Made by a program: the position numbers and the translations under genes | Notes under the pieces: generated by a model | The model's database searches: none | Told to the model about the DNA's origin: nothing | What the model saw: the letters and a program-made list of their open reading frames with translations, nothing else | NCBI GenBank assembly: GCA_003864535.1 | Contig: BHEQ01000067.1 | Span: forward strand, 1-8,966 | From: Gammaproteobacteria bacterium | Lineage (GTDB): Bacteria; Pseudomonadota; Gammaproteobacteria; Cardiobacteriales; Wohlfahrtiimonadaceae | DNA length: 8,966 nt | Direction of reading: 5' to 3' | Shown: piece by piece, positions 1-5,529 of the stretch | Layout of the letters: the number at the start of each line of letters is the position of its first letter | How positions within the stretch are numbered: the first letter of the stretch is position 1

Positions 1-98
1 CTCTTACCTATCAAAGTAATGGAGTTTGGGGCAAGGATGCAAATGAGGCGAATATGTCAAAAATAGCTAATGTTTTATTAGCCCCAGCTGCACTGTAA
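1..98 (+). CDS. 3' end of a probable minor pilin gene (PilV-like position), partial
   Basis: An open frame enters from the left edge (codons in phase with position 3) and ends at a TAA at 96-98, giving a 31-residue tail that ends NVLLAPAAL. The tail alone carries no diagnostic motif. It is called a gene end because the frame is open to the edge and its stop lies only 12 nt before the next pilin gene, as expected inside an operon. By the usual order of minor-pilin operons (fimT/fimU, pilV, pilW, pilX, pilE) the gene just before pilW should be pilV, but this rests on position only. It could equally be another prepilin or an unrelated protein. Confidence 0.55.
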   Translation, partial: LTYQSNGVWGKDANEANMSKIANVLLAPAAL

Positions 99-110
99 CC
101 TTAGGAATTT

Positions 111-881
111 ATGATGAAAAAGATAAAAGGTTTTACACTTATTGAATTTATAATTGCTCTAACAATTGGCGCTATTATTATAATAGGTACGGGGTTTATT
201 TTAGCAAATGGCAAGAAAAATCAAATAATTCAAATGCAAAAAGAAGCAATGCAAAGAGATGCAACCGATCTTGGCAATCTGCTCGGTCGTTATACACGTA
301 ATTTAGGTAATATAATGTGTATGAAGTATGCCGTTGATGGGGGTGCGCTTAATTTTTTAAACAAATCATTTTTTCAGTCAAGGCTTAATGGTACAGATCT
401 TGTTTATCGCTTTAAGATGCGCAAATCTTTTGTTACCCAAGAAAATGCTGCGAAGGTAAGTGCTTCAGTCGTAGATTATGTTGGGCTTAATTTACCCTTT
501 ATGTTTACTTCAAACTGTATTAACTCGGTTACTAGTGTAAGTGACATCTCAGACATAGTCGGACAAGAGAGCTATGTTTTTGATGAATTTGAACTTTATC
601 ATGATAATACTAGAAATCAGCTTAGAATCTCAGGTGGAGTTGGGGGTAGAGTATTTTTTGAAAATGTGACTTCTTTTCAGGTATTTTATGCAGCAAGATT
701 AGCCGACACAACCAATCGTGATCCTGATGGGCAATGGCATCTTATAGCTGGAGCTGAGACGCCAGATATTGTTGCACTTAAATTTAAATTTACTTTGCAT
801 CAATCATCACAAAATACAGCTACATCAATAGATAGCAAAACATATGAAACTGTTGTTGCTGTTAGAAATCTTACCCTTTAG
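111..881 (+). CDS. pilW: PilW-like type IV minor prepilin
   Basis: A 256-residue protein with a classical class III prepilin signal: a short basic leader MMKKIKG, then FTLIEF, so PilD-type prepilin peptidase should cut after Gly7, leaving Phe1 and the conserved Glu5. A hydrophobic helix covers about residues 8-32 and anchors the protein in the inner membrane before assembly. The long C-terminal globular domain holds two cysteines, C70 and C136, which could form a disulfide. Size and position before a PilX-like gene fit PilW, a minor pilin of the complex that primes pilus assembly. The second ATG at 114 is also possible: AGGA at 103-106 sits 4 nt from the first ATG and 7 nt from the second, so 114 may be the real start. 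Arginines are a mix of AGA and CGN codons, unlike the CGT/CGC-rich ribosomal genes downstream. Confidence 0.82.
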   Translation: MMKKIKGFTLIEFIIALTIGAIIIIGTGFILANGKKNQIIQMQKEAMQRDATDLGNLLGRYTRNLGNIMCMKYAVDGGALNFLNKSFFQSRLNGTDLVYRFKMRKSFVTQENAAKVSASVVDYVGLNLPFMFTSNCINSVTSVSDISDIVGQESYVFDEFELYHDNTRNQLRISGGVGGRVFFENVTSFQVFYAARLADTTNRDPDGQWHLIAGAETPDIVALKFKFTLHQSSQNTATSIDSKTYETVVAVRNLTL

Positions 882-892
882 GAGGCGAGCTA

Positions 893-1390
893 ATGAAAAA
901 TATAAAGAAGCAAAAAGGAATTATTTTATTCACATCATTAGTGATTATTTTAATTTTATCTCTAGTTGTGTATGGCGGCCTGTATAATATTCAAGTAACG
1001 GAGCGAACAGGGTCTGCAGCAGGAACTAATGCCAATAAAACTCATCAAATGGCTGAGCTTACTCTCCTATCAATTGAATCTAATATGTTTGAAGATAAAG
1101 CAATTATTACGACACAGTGTGTTGTAAGCACCAGCGAATCGTGTAAATTTACAGATACGCGTTTGCGGCTAATTGATTTAGGCGTGCTCGATACCTTTAT
1201 CGCAGTTAGTACTAAGGTTAGTGAAGATGCCGCGACTTCTATTTTTTCGCACACCGCATATTTAGGCAATAGCAAGGATCTTGGAATTGCTCCAGGTTCT
1301 GAATATTTGGTTTATCGAATTACAGTTGTAGCTGTTTTTGGTGATGCACGTTCAGTACTTGAAAGCATTGTGGCAATACCTGTTATATAG
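893..1390 (+). CDS. pilX: PilX-like type IV minor prepilin
   Basis: A 165-residue prepilin-like protein. The basic leader MKNIKKQKG is followed by a strongly hydrophobic helix at about residues 10-30; cleavage is expected after Gly9. The mature start reads IILFT, so position 5 is Thr and not the usual Glu. Loss of Glu5 is typical of PilX and its type II secretion relative GspK, which cap the initiating complex. After the helix comes a segment like the PilX family (VTERTGSAAGTNANKTHQMAELTLLS, split here as VTERTGS and HQMAELTLLS, about residues 35-60). C76 and C84 could form a small disulfide loop. The ribosome-binding site AGGAGG at 880-885 overlaps the pilW stop, which suggests translational coupling. 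The family call is good; the exact ortholog is inferred from position and the N-terminus. Confidence 0.78.
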   Translation: MKNIKKQKGIILFTSLVIILILSLVVYGGLYNIQVTERTGSAAGTNANKTHQMAELTLLSIESNMFEDKAIITTQCVVSTSESCKFTDTRLRLIDLGVLDTFIAVSTKVSEDAATSIFSHTAYLGNSKDLGIAPGSEYLVYRITVVAVFGDARSVLESIVAIPVI

Positions 1391-1404
1391 CATAAGGATG
1401 AAAT

Positions 1405-1842
1405 ATGCAAATGAATAACTATAAGATAAAAGGTTTTACTCTGATAGAGTTAATGATAGTGGTTGCAATAATTGGCGTCCTCGCAGCTATCGCAATTCCA
1501 AGATATCAGCAGTATATTCGTAGTGGGCATGAGACTTCAATGAAGGTTCAATTAAGCGAGGCTATTGCTAGTTTTGAACGCTGGAAATCTAGAAAAGGGC
1601 GCTATACTGTTTTAACCGCAGAAGAAGCTGATCCTGAGCGCCCAACATTAAAGTGTGATGGCGTTAGCTACCCAGCATCTGGGACAATTCTTTATGCTTT
1701 TACCTGCCCAACTGCAGATATTACTAGCAAAGCTTTTAAAATTACAGTAGAGGCAAAAGCTGGGCAGCTCTTACAGCCATGCACTAACTTTATAATTAAT
1801 AATTTTGGAGCTAAAAGTGGTACTTGCGGAGCCGACTGGTAA
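1405..1842 (+). CDS. pilE: Type IV pilin, PilE-like (probable minor pilin)
   Basis: A 145-residue prepilin with a textbook N-terminus: leader MQMNNYKIKG, then FTLIELMIVVAIIGVLAAIA, so cleavage after Gly10 leaves Phe1 and Glu5. The hydrophobic core runs to about residue 31, followed by IPRYQQYI and an amphipathic helix to about residue 58. Four cysteines (C84, C101, C126, C141) allow two disulfides, the last pair enclosing a C-terminal D-region-like loop. Its place as last gene of a pilV/pilW/pilX-type cluster suggests the minor pilin PilE, but the conserved N-terminus is shared with major pilins, so a structural subunit cannot be excluded. AAGGA at 1394-1398 is 6 nt from the ATG at 1405, which favours that start over the ATG at 1411. 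A strong terminator follows 63 nt downstream. Confidence 0.85.
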   Translation: MQMNNYKIKGFTLIELMIVVAIIGVLAAIAIPRYQQYIRSGHETSMKVQLSEAIASFERWKSRKGRYTVLTAEEADPERPTLKCDGVSYPASGTILYAFTCPTADITSKAFKITVEAKAGQLLQPCTNFIINNFGAKSGTCGADW

Positions 1843-1905
1843 AATGTGAGTAGGCTCTATTTAATTGCCGTCCTGCACCAACCCTAGCAATAGAAGCCTT
1901 TAATT

Positions 1906-1943
1906 AAGCTCTTAGGTTTATAAAAGCCTAAGAGCTTTTTATT
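1906..1943 (+). terminator. Rho-independent terminator of the pilin operon
   Basis: An 11-bp perfect stem pairs 1906-1916 (AAGCTCTTAGG) with 1927-1937 (CCTAAGAGCTT). The 10-nt loop can close further through T·G and T-A pairs. A T-rich run TTTTTATT at 1936-1943 follows directly. This is a strong intrinsic terminator placed 63 nt after the pilE stop. It separates pilin transcription from the ribosomal genes, which therefore need their own promoter. Confidence 0.9.
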
Positions 1944-1962
1944 GTTTAAATATTATTGCATC

Positions 1963-1993
1963 TTGATCATATTTATTTATTTAACTTTATAAT
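1963..1993 (+). promoter_or_regulatory. Candidate sigma-70 promoter for the rplE-led ribosomal operon
   Basis: A perfect TATAAT -10 box lies at 1988-1993, with TTGATC at 1963-1968 as a partial -35 match. The 19-bp spacing is longer than the ideal 17. Transcription would begin near position 2000 and give a leader of about 120 nt before rplE. A promoter is required somewhere in 1944-2123 because of the upstream terminator. The exact site is uncertain in such AT-rich DNA. Confidence 0.4.
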
Positions 1994-2029
1994 ATTTGTT
2001 TTATGCTAATTATTGTGCCATAATTGGCG

Positions 2030-2056
2030 ATCTGCAAATTAATAATATTTGTAGAT
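2030..2056. repeat. Inverted repeat in the rplE leader
   Basis: Arms of 10 bp at 2030-2039 (ATCTGCAAAT) and 2047-2056 (ATTTGTAGAT) match at 9 of 10 positions; the odd pair would be G·U in RNA. The loop is TAATAAT. It lies between the candidate promoter and the rplE ribosome-binding site, so it could be a leader hairpin or an operator. No T-run follows, so it is not a terminator. Function is unknown. Confidence 0.5.
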
Positions 2057-2123
2057 ATTTTATCAACAGCTAAATAGGATGCATTTCAAAATATATCCGT
2101 TTGGCATACATAAGGTTATAACA

Positions 2124-2666
2124 ATGACAGTTAGATTACAACAGTACTACTTGGAGAGTGTTGTGCCAAAGCTCATAGAGCAATTTGGCTATACCAACCC
2201 AATGCAAGTACCAAGAATTACTAAAATCACCTTGAATATGGGTGTCGGTGAGGGCGTTAACGATAAAAAAATCGTTGATAATGCCGCTAATGATATGAGT
2301 TCATTAGCTGGGCAGAAATCCCAAATAACCTTTACACGTAAGTCTATCGCAGGCTTTAAGATACGTGATGGTTGGCCAATTGGGTGCAAAGTTACCTTGC
2401 GTCGTGCGCATATGTATGAGTTTTTAGATAGACTTGTAAGTGTTGCTCTGCCGCGGGTACGTGACTTTCGTGGTGTGAATGGCAAGTCCTTTGATGGTCG
2501 CGGCAATTATAGCTTTGGCATAAAAGAGCAAATTATTTTTCCTGAAATTGATTATGAAAAAATTGATGCGATCCGTGGTATGGATATTAATTTCACTACC
2601 ACCGCAAAAACAGATGCTGAAGCAAAAGCTTTATTAGCAGCGTTCAATTTCCCATTTCGTAATTAA
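2124..2666 (+). CDS. rplE: Large subunit ribosomal protein L5 (uL5)
   Basis: L5 binds 5S rRNA and helps form the central protuberance of the 50S subunit, contacting S13 across the subunit bridge. The 180-residue product compares with 179 in E. coli. Family signatures are clear: PRITKITLNMGVGEG near the N-terminus, FTRKSIAGFKIRDGWPIG, VTLRRAHMYEFLDRL, RDFRGVNGKSFDGRGNYSFGIKEQ (split: RDFRGVNGKSFDGRGNYSFG and IKEQ), FPEIDYEKID, and a C-terminus ending FNFPFRN. The frame is open back to 2079, but the 15 extra residues (MHFKIYPFGIHKVIT) are not L5-like. ATG 2124 restores the family start and has AAGG at 2112-2115, 8 nt upstream. It is the first ribosomal gene here: rplN and rplX, normally just upstream, are missing. 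In E. coli the S8 repressor site lies around the rplE start. Confidence 0.98.
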   Translation: MTVRLQQYYLESVVPKLIEQFGYTNPMQVPRITKITLNMGVGEGVNDKKIVDNAANDMSSLAGQKSQITFTRKSIAGFKIRDGWPIGCKVTLRRAHMYEFLDRLVSVALPRVRDFRGVNGKSFDGRGNYSFGIKEQIIFPEIDYEKIDAIRGMDINFTTTAKTDAEAKALLAAFNFPFRN

Positions 2667-2679
2667 AAGGTAGATAAAT

Positions 2680-2985
2680 ATGGCTAAGTTATCCATGATT
2701 AATCGTGATCTAAAACGTACAAAACTTGTAAAGAAATATGCAGTTAGACGTGCAGAGCTCAAAGAATTAATCCGTAATCCACTCACTGAAGACGCAGCGC
2801 GTGATGAAGCACTTTTGAAATTACAAAAACTGCCACGTGACTCGTCAGCTTCGCGCCAACAAAGTCGTTGCGCAATTACTGGGCGTGCCCATGGCGTTTA
2901 TAGAAAGTTTGGTTTGGCACGTAATAAATTACGCGAGATTACAATGCGTGGTGATATTCCTGGTCTTCGCAAAGCAAGCTGGTAA
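2680..2985 (+). CDS. rpsN: Small subunit ribosomal protein S14 (uS14), zinc-free long form
   Basis: S14 sits in the 30S head and is needed for late head assembly. The 101 residues equal the E. coli length. The C-terminal half carries the family pattern: SRCAITGRAHGVYRKFGLAR, then REITMRGDIPGLRKASW. Only one cysteine is present in the region where the short zinc form has a CXXC pair, so this is the C-minus long form, which does not bind zinc. AAAGG at 2666-2670 touches the rplE stop and lies 9 nt before the start, so translation is probably coupled with rplE. Confidence 0.98.
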   Translation: MAKLSMINRDLKRTKLVKKYAVRRAELKELIRNPLTEDAARDEALLKLQKLPRDSSASRQQSRCAITGRAHGVYRKFGLARNKLREITMRGDIPGLRKASW

Positions 2986-3017
2986 TTTTAAGCTTTTATA
3001 ATTTTGGAGTATTATTC

Positions 3018-3413
3018 ATGAGTATGCATGATCCTATCGCTGATATGCTAACGCGTATCAGAAATGCGCAAGCAGCGCAGAAAGTATCAGTCACAATGCC
3101 TTCATCTAAGGTTAAAAACGCAATTGCAGACGTTTTACAATCTGAAGGTTATATTGCTGATTTTTCAAACCACAAAAATGGTTTTAAAACAGAGTTAACA
3201 ATCACTTTAAAATATTTCGAGGGCAGACCTGTCATCGAAAAAATTGATAGAGTTAGTCGTCCAAGCCTTCGCGTTTACAAGGGTAAAGACAATTTACCTA
3301 AAGTTCTTGGCGGTCTTGGTATTTCTATTGTTTCCACATCTAAAGGATTGATGAGCAGCCAAAAAGCGCAGTCAGTCGGTTTAGGTGGCGAACTAATCTG
3401 TAATGTTTCTTAA
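3018..3413 (+). CDS. rpsH: Small subunit ribosomal protein S8 (uS8)
   Basis: S8 is a primary 16S rRNA binder (helix 21) in the 30S platform. In E. coli it is also the feedback repressor of the spc operon, binding mRNA at the start of rplE. The 131 residues compare with 130 in E. coli. It begins MSMHDPIADMLTRIRNAQ, with PSSKVKNAIADVLQSEGYI following, and ends in the RNA-binding segment GISIVSTSKGLMSS...GLGGELICNVS. The ATG at 3018 is preferred over 3024 because E. coli S8 also starts MSM, and GGAG at 3006-3009 is 8 nt upstream. It is the third gene of this shortened operon, so autocontrol would need to act on the new rplE leader. Confidence 0.98.
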   Translation: MSMHDPIADMLTRIRNAQAAQKVSVTMPSSKVKNAIADVLQSEGYIADFSNHKNGFKTELTITLKYFEGRPVIEKIDRVSRPSLRVYKGKDNLPKVLGGLGISIVSTSKGLMSSQKAQSVGLGGELICNVS

Positions 3414-3426
3414 GGAGGGTTAAAAT

Positions 3427-3966
3427 ATGTCTCGTATTGCTAAAAAACCCATTCTTTTACCTCAAGGTGTTACTTTTTCTCTTAATGGGAATATTGTGAC
3501 TGCAAAAGGACCTAAAGGAACGGCAGAATTATTAATCCACCCTTCATGTTCTGTTGAGCAAGAAGGAACTGAATTAAAAATCATTGCAGATCTTGAAAAA
3601 ACCAAAGGTAGTTATGCTCTAGCAGGCACGATGCGTGCTTTGCTAAACAATGTACTTATTGGTGTTTCAGTAGGATTTGAACGTAAGCTCTCTTTAATTG
3701 GCGTTGGTTATCGTGCGCAAGCACAAGGTACAACGGCGATTAATCTTCAATTGGGATTTTCACATCCAATTGTGCACAAGATGCCTGAAGGCGTGAGCTG
3801 TGAAACCCCGAGCCAAACTGAGATTATTATCCGCGGTCTGGATAAACAAGCAGTTGGTGAAGTTGCAGCAAAAATCCGAGCATATCGTCCACCTGAGCCA
3901 TATAAAGGCAAAGGCGTGCGTTATTCTGATGAGGTTGTTGCGCTTAAAGAAGTTAAGAAAAAATAA
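3427..3966 (+). CDS. rplF: Large subunit ribosomal protein L6 (uL6)
   Basis: L6 binds 23S rRNA near the factor-binding site of the 50S subunit. The 179-residue product has the two repeated alpha/beta domains of the family. Visible signatures are MSRIAKKPI at the N-terminus, VTAKGPKG near residue 25-33, FERKLSLIGVGYRAQ at the domain junction, and the C-terminal signature RAYRPPEPYKGKGVRYSDE. The E. coli protein is 177 aa. AAGGAGGG at 3412-3419 is one of the strongest ribosome-binding sites of the window and overlaps the rpsH stop, leaving 7 nt to the start. Confidence 0.98.
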   Translation: MSRIAKKPILLPQGVTFSLNGNIVTAKGPKGTAELLIHPSCSVEQEGTELKIIADLEKTKGSYALAGTMRALLNNVLIGVSVGFERKLSLIGVGYRAQAQGTTAINLQLGFSHPIVHKMPEGVSCETPSQTEIIIRGLDKQAVGEVAAKIRAYRPPEPYKGKGVRYSDEVVALKEVKKK

Positions 3967-3975
3967 GGTGTGCTA

Positions 3976-4329
3976 ATGGATAAGAAATCAGCTCGTTTGC
4001 GCCGTAGCTTAAAAACGCGCGCTAAAATTCGGGAGCTTGCGGTTACGCGCTTGTGTATTTACCGTACACCGCGGCATATTTATGCCCAAGTTATTTCAGC
4101 AGAAGGCAATAAAATTATTGCACAATCTTCATCTTTAGATAAAGAATTACGCGTGAGTTTAGCTAATGGTGGCAATATCAATGCAGCAACTGCTGTAGGT
4201 CGTGCCGTTGCTGAAAAATCACTTGCCGCAGGCATTGATTCAGTTGCGTTTGATCGCTCAGGCTTTCGCTACCATGGTCGCGTTAAGGCATTAGCTGAAG
4301 CTGCACGTGAAGCAGGTCTTCAGTTTTAA
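3976..4329 (+). CDS. rplR: Large subunit ribosomal protein L18 (uL18)
   Basis: L18 binds 5S rRNA with L5 and anchors it to the 50S subunit. The product starting at ATG 3976 is 117 residues, equal to E. coli, and begins MDKKSARLRRSLKTRAKIREL. Further matches are RTPRHIYAQVIS and the C-terminal block SFDRSGF-like VAFDRSGFRYHGRVKALAEA, ending AAREAGLQF. A GTG two codons upstream at 3970 is in frame but would place the start too close to AAGG at 3965-3968; from 3976 the spacing is 7 nt. The gene starts 9 nt after the rplF stop. Confidence 0.97.
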   Translation: MDKKSARLRRSLKTRAKIRELAVTRLCIYRTPRHIYAQVISAEGNKIIAQSSSLDKELRVSLANGGNINAATAVGRAVAEKSLAAGIDSVAFDRSGFRYHGRVKALAEAAREAGLQF

Positions 4330-4345
4330 TTTATAGAGGTCTATT

Positions 4346-4867
4346 ATGGCAACAAATGTTAATAAAGCTGCTCAAACTGATCAACCTAGCGATGGTTTGC
4401 AGGAAAAATTAGTTGCAGTCAACCGTGTTTCTAAAACAGTAAAAGGTGGACGTCAGTTTGCTTTTGCTGCGCTAACAGTGGTTGGAGACGGCAATGGTCG
4501 CATCGGTTTTGGATATGGAAAAGCACGTGAAGTGCCATTAGCTATCCAAAAATCAATGGAGCAGGCGCGTAGAAATATGTGTAGCGTTTCTCTTAAAGGG
4601 TCAACACTTCAATACCCTGTTTTAGGTCGTCATGGCGCAGCTCGCGTTTATATGCAGCCTGCTTCAGAAGGTACAGGCGTGATTGCTGGTGGTGCAATGC
4701 GTGCAGTATTTGAAGTTGTTGGAGTTAAGGATGTTCTTGCAAAATGCCAGAACTCACGTAATCCAATCAATGTTGTTCGTGCAACGATTGCGGGATTAGC
4801 CAATATGAAATCAGCAGAGTATATTGCCGCAAAGCGTGGCAAAGCTGTTGATGATATTATTGCTTAA
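4346..4867 (+). CDS. rpsE: Small subunit ribosomal protein S5 (uS5)
   Basis: S5 lies at the mRNA entry side of the 30S subunit and affects decoding accuracy. The product is 173 aa against 167 in E. coli; the difference lies mainly in a variable N-terminal extension of about 20 residues (MATNVNKAAQTDQPSDGLQE). The S5 N-terminal RNA-binding domain follows, with VNRVSKTVKGGRQFAFAAL and VVGDGNGRIGFGYGKAREVP. The C-terminal domain includes GTGVIAGGAMRAVFEVVGVK and NVVRATIAGL. AGAGG at 4335-4339 is 6 nt from the start. It is followed closely by rpmD, as in E. coli. Confidence 0.98.
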   Translation: MATNVNKAAQTDQPSDGLQEKLVAVNRVSKTVKGGRQFAFAALTVVGDGNGRIGFGYGKAREVPLAIQKSMEQARRNMCSVSLKGSTLQYPVLGRHGAARVYMQPASEGTGVIAGGAMRAVFEVVGVKDVLAKCQNSRNPINVVRATIAGLANMKSAEYIAAKRGKAVDDIIA

Positions 4868-4886
4868 TTGATAGAGGAATCTAGTT

Positions 4887-5063
4887 ATGAGTAATACAAT
4901 AAAAGTCACTTTAATTAAAAGTACCAACGCCCGTTTAAAAACTCACAAAGCTTGTGTGCGTGGTTTAGGTTTGCGTCGTATTAATCACACCGTTGAAGTG
5001 ATTGATACTCCAGAAAATCGCGGTATGATTAATAAAGTACACTATCTTTTGAAGGTTGATTAA
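4887..5063 (+). CDS. rpmD: Large subunit ribosomal protein L30 (uL30)
   Basis: A short gene of 58 codons between rpsE and rplO, its usual place. Translation gives MSNTIKVTLIKSTNARLKTH, then KACVRGLGLRRINHTVEVID and TPENRGMINKVHYLLKVD. The bacterial L30 pattern is clear: an N-terminal IKVTLIKS strand, the GLGLRRINHTVE turn, and a C-terminal helix plus strand ending in YLLKV. E. coli L30 is 59 aa. AGAGGA at 4873-4878 lies 8 nt before the ATG. L30 binds 23S rRNA on the 50S surface. Confidence 0.97.
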   Translation: MSNTIKVTLIKSTNARLKTHKACVRGLGLRRINHTVEVIDTPENRGMINKVHYLLKVD

Positions 5064-5090
5064 TCAACTTAATTCAAAAAAGGAAGAGTT

Positions 5091-5525
5091 ATGCGTTTAA
5101 ATAATTTAAGCCCAGCACCAGGAAGCAAAACTGATAAACTGCGTCGTGGACGTGGTATCGGTTCTGGTTTAGGCAAAACAGGTGGACGTGGGCATAAAGG
5201 CCAACATTCACGCTCGGGCGGATTTCATAAAGTAGGTTTTGAAGGCGGACAAATGCCTTTACAACGGCGCTTGCCTAAAGTTGGCTTTGTATCTATGATT
5301 TCACTTGTTACCACAGAAGTTCGCTTAAGTGAACTACATAAAGTAGCAGGGAATGAGATTGATTTACTTAGCCTGAAAACTGCCAATGTTATTTCTGGTA
5401 AGTTTTTAAGAGCTAAATTAATTCTTTCAGGCACAATTGATCGTCCTGTTATCGTTCGTGGCTTAATGGTTACTGCTGGTGCCAAAAAAGCTATCGAAGC
5501 CGCTGGTGGTAAAGTAGAAGAATAA
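5091..5525 (+). CDS. rplO: Large subunit ribosomal protein L15 (uL15)
   Basis: L15 has a long basic N-terminal extension that threads into 23S rRNA and is important in late 50S assembly. The 144 residues match E. coli. The glycine- and arginine-rich N-terminal part is diagnostic: NNLSPAPGSKTDKLRRGRGI, GSGLGKTGGRGHKGQHSRSG, then GFEGGQMPLQRRLPKVGF. The globular C-terminal domain ends RGLMVTAGAKKAIEAAGGKV. AGGA at 5081-5084 is 6 nt before the ATG. secY begins 4 nt after its stop. Confidence 0.98.
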   Translation: MRLNNLSPAPGSKTDKLRRGRGIGSGLGKTGGRGHKGQHSRSGGFHKVGFEGGQMPLQRRLPKVGFVSMISLVTTEVRLSELHKVAGNEIDLLSLKTANVISGKFLRAKLILSGTIDRPVIVRGLMVTAGAKKAIEAAGGKVEE

Positions 5526-5529
5526 GCAT

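Noticed and set aside
1045..1275. Minus-strand 76-codon frame opposite pilX
   Set aside because: No ribosome-binding site or family resemblance, and it lies entirely within a convincing prepilin gene.
1857..1880. TCCTGCACCA, which looks like a tRNA 3' end
   Set aside because: No TTCRA T-loop lies at the right distance upstream, no acceptor partner and no cloverleaf can be drawn; it is inside a different imperfect hairpin.
2079..2123. In-frame N-terminal extension of rplE from ATG 2079
   Set aside because: The 15 residues are not L5-like and would exceed the family length; ATG 2124 has a well-placed AAGG and gives the usual L5 start.
2189..2506. Minus-strand open frames opposite rplE and opposite other ribosomal genes (for example 4648-4842, 5225-5542, 7126-7365, 8138-8392)
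   Set aside because: They lie wholly or mostly opposite strongly conserved genes, show no recognisable domain, and are explained by codon bias on the coding strand.
2997..3002. TATAAT between rpsN and rpsH as an internal promoter
   Set aside because: No -35-like hexamer at 15-19 bp, and an internal promoter is not expected in this tight gene run; likely chance in AT-rich DNA.
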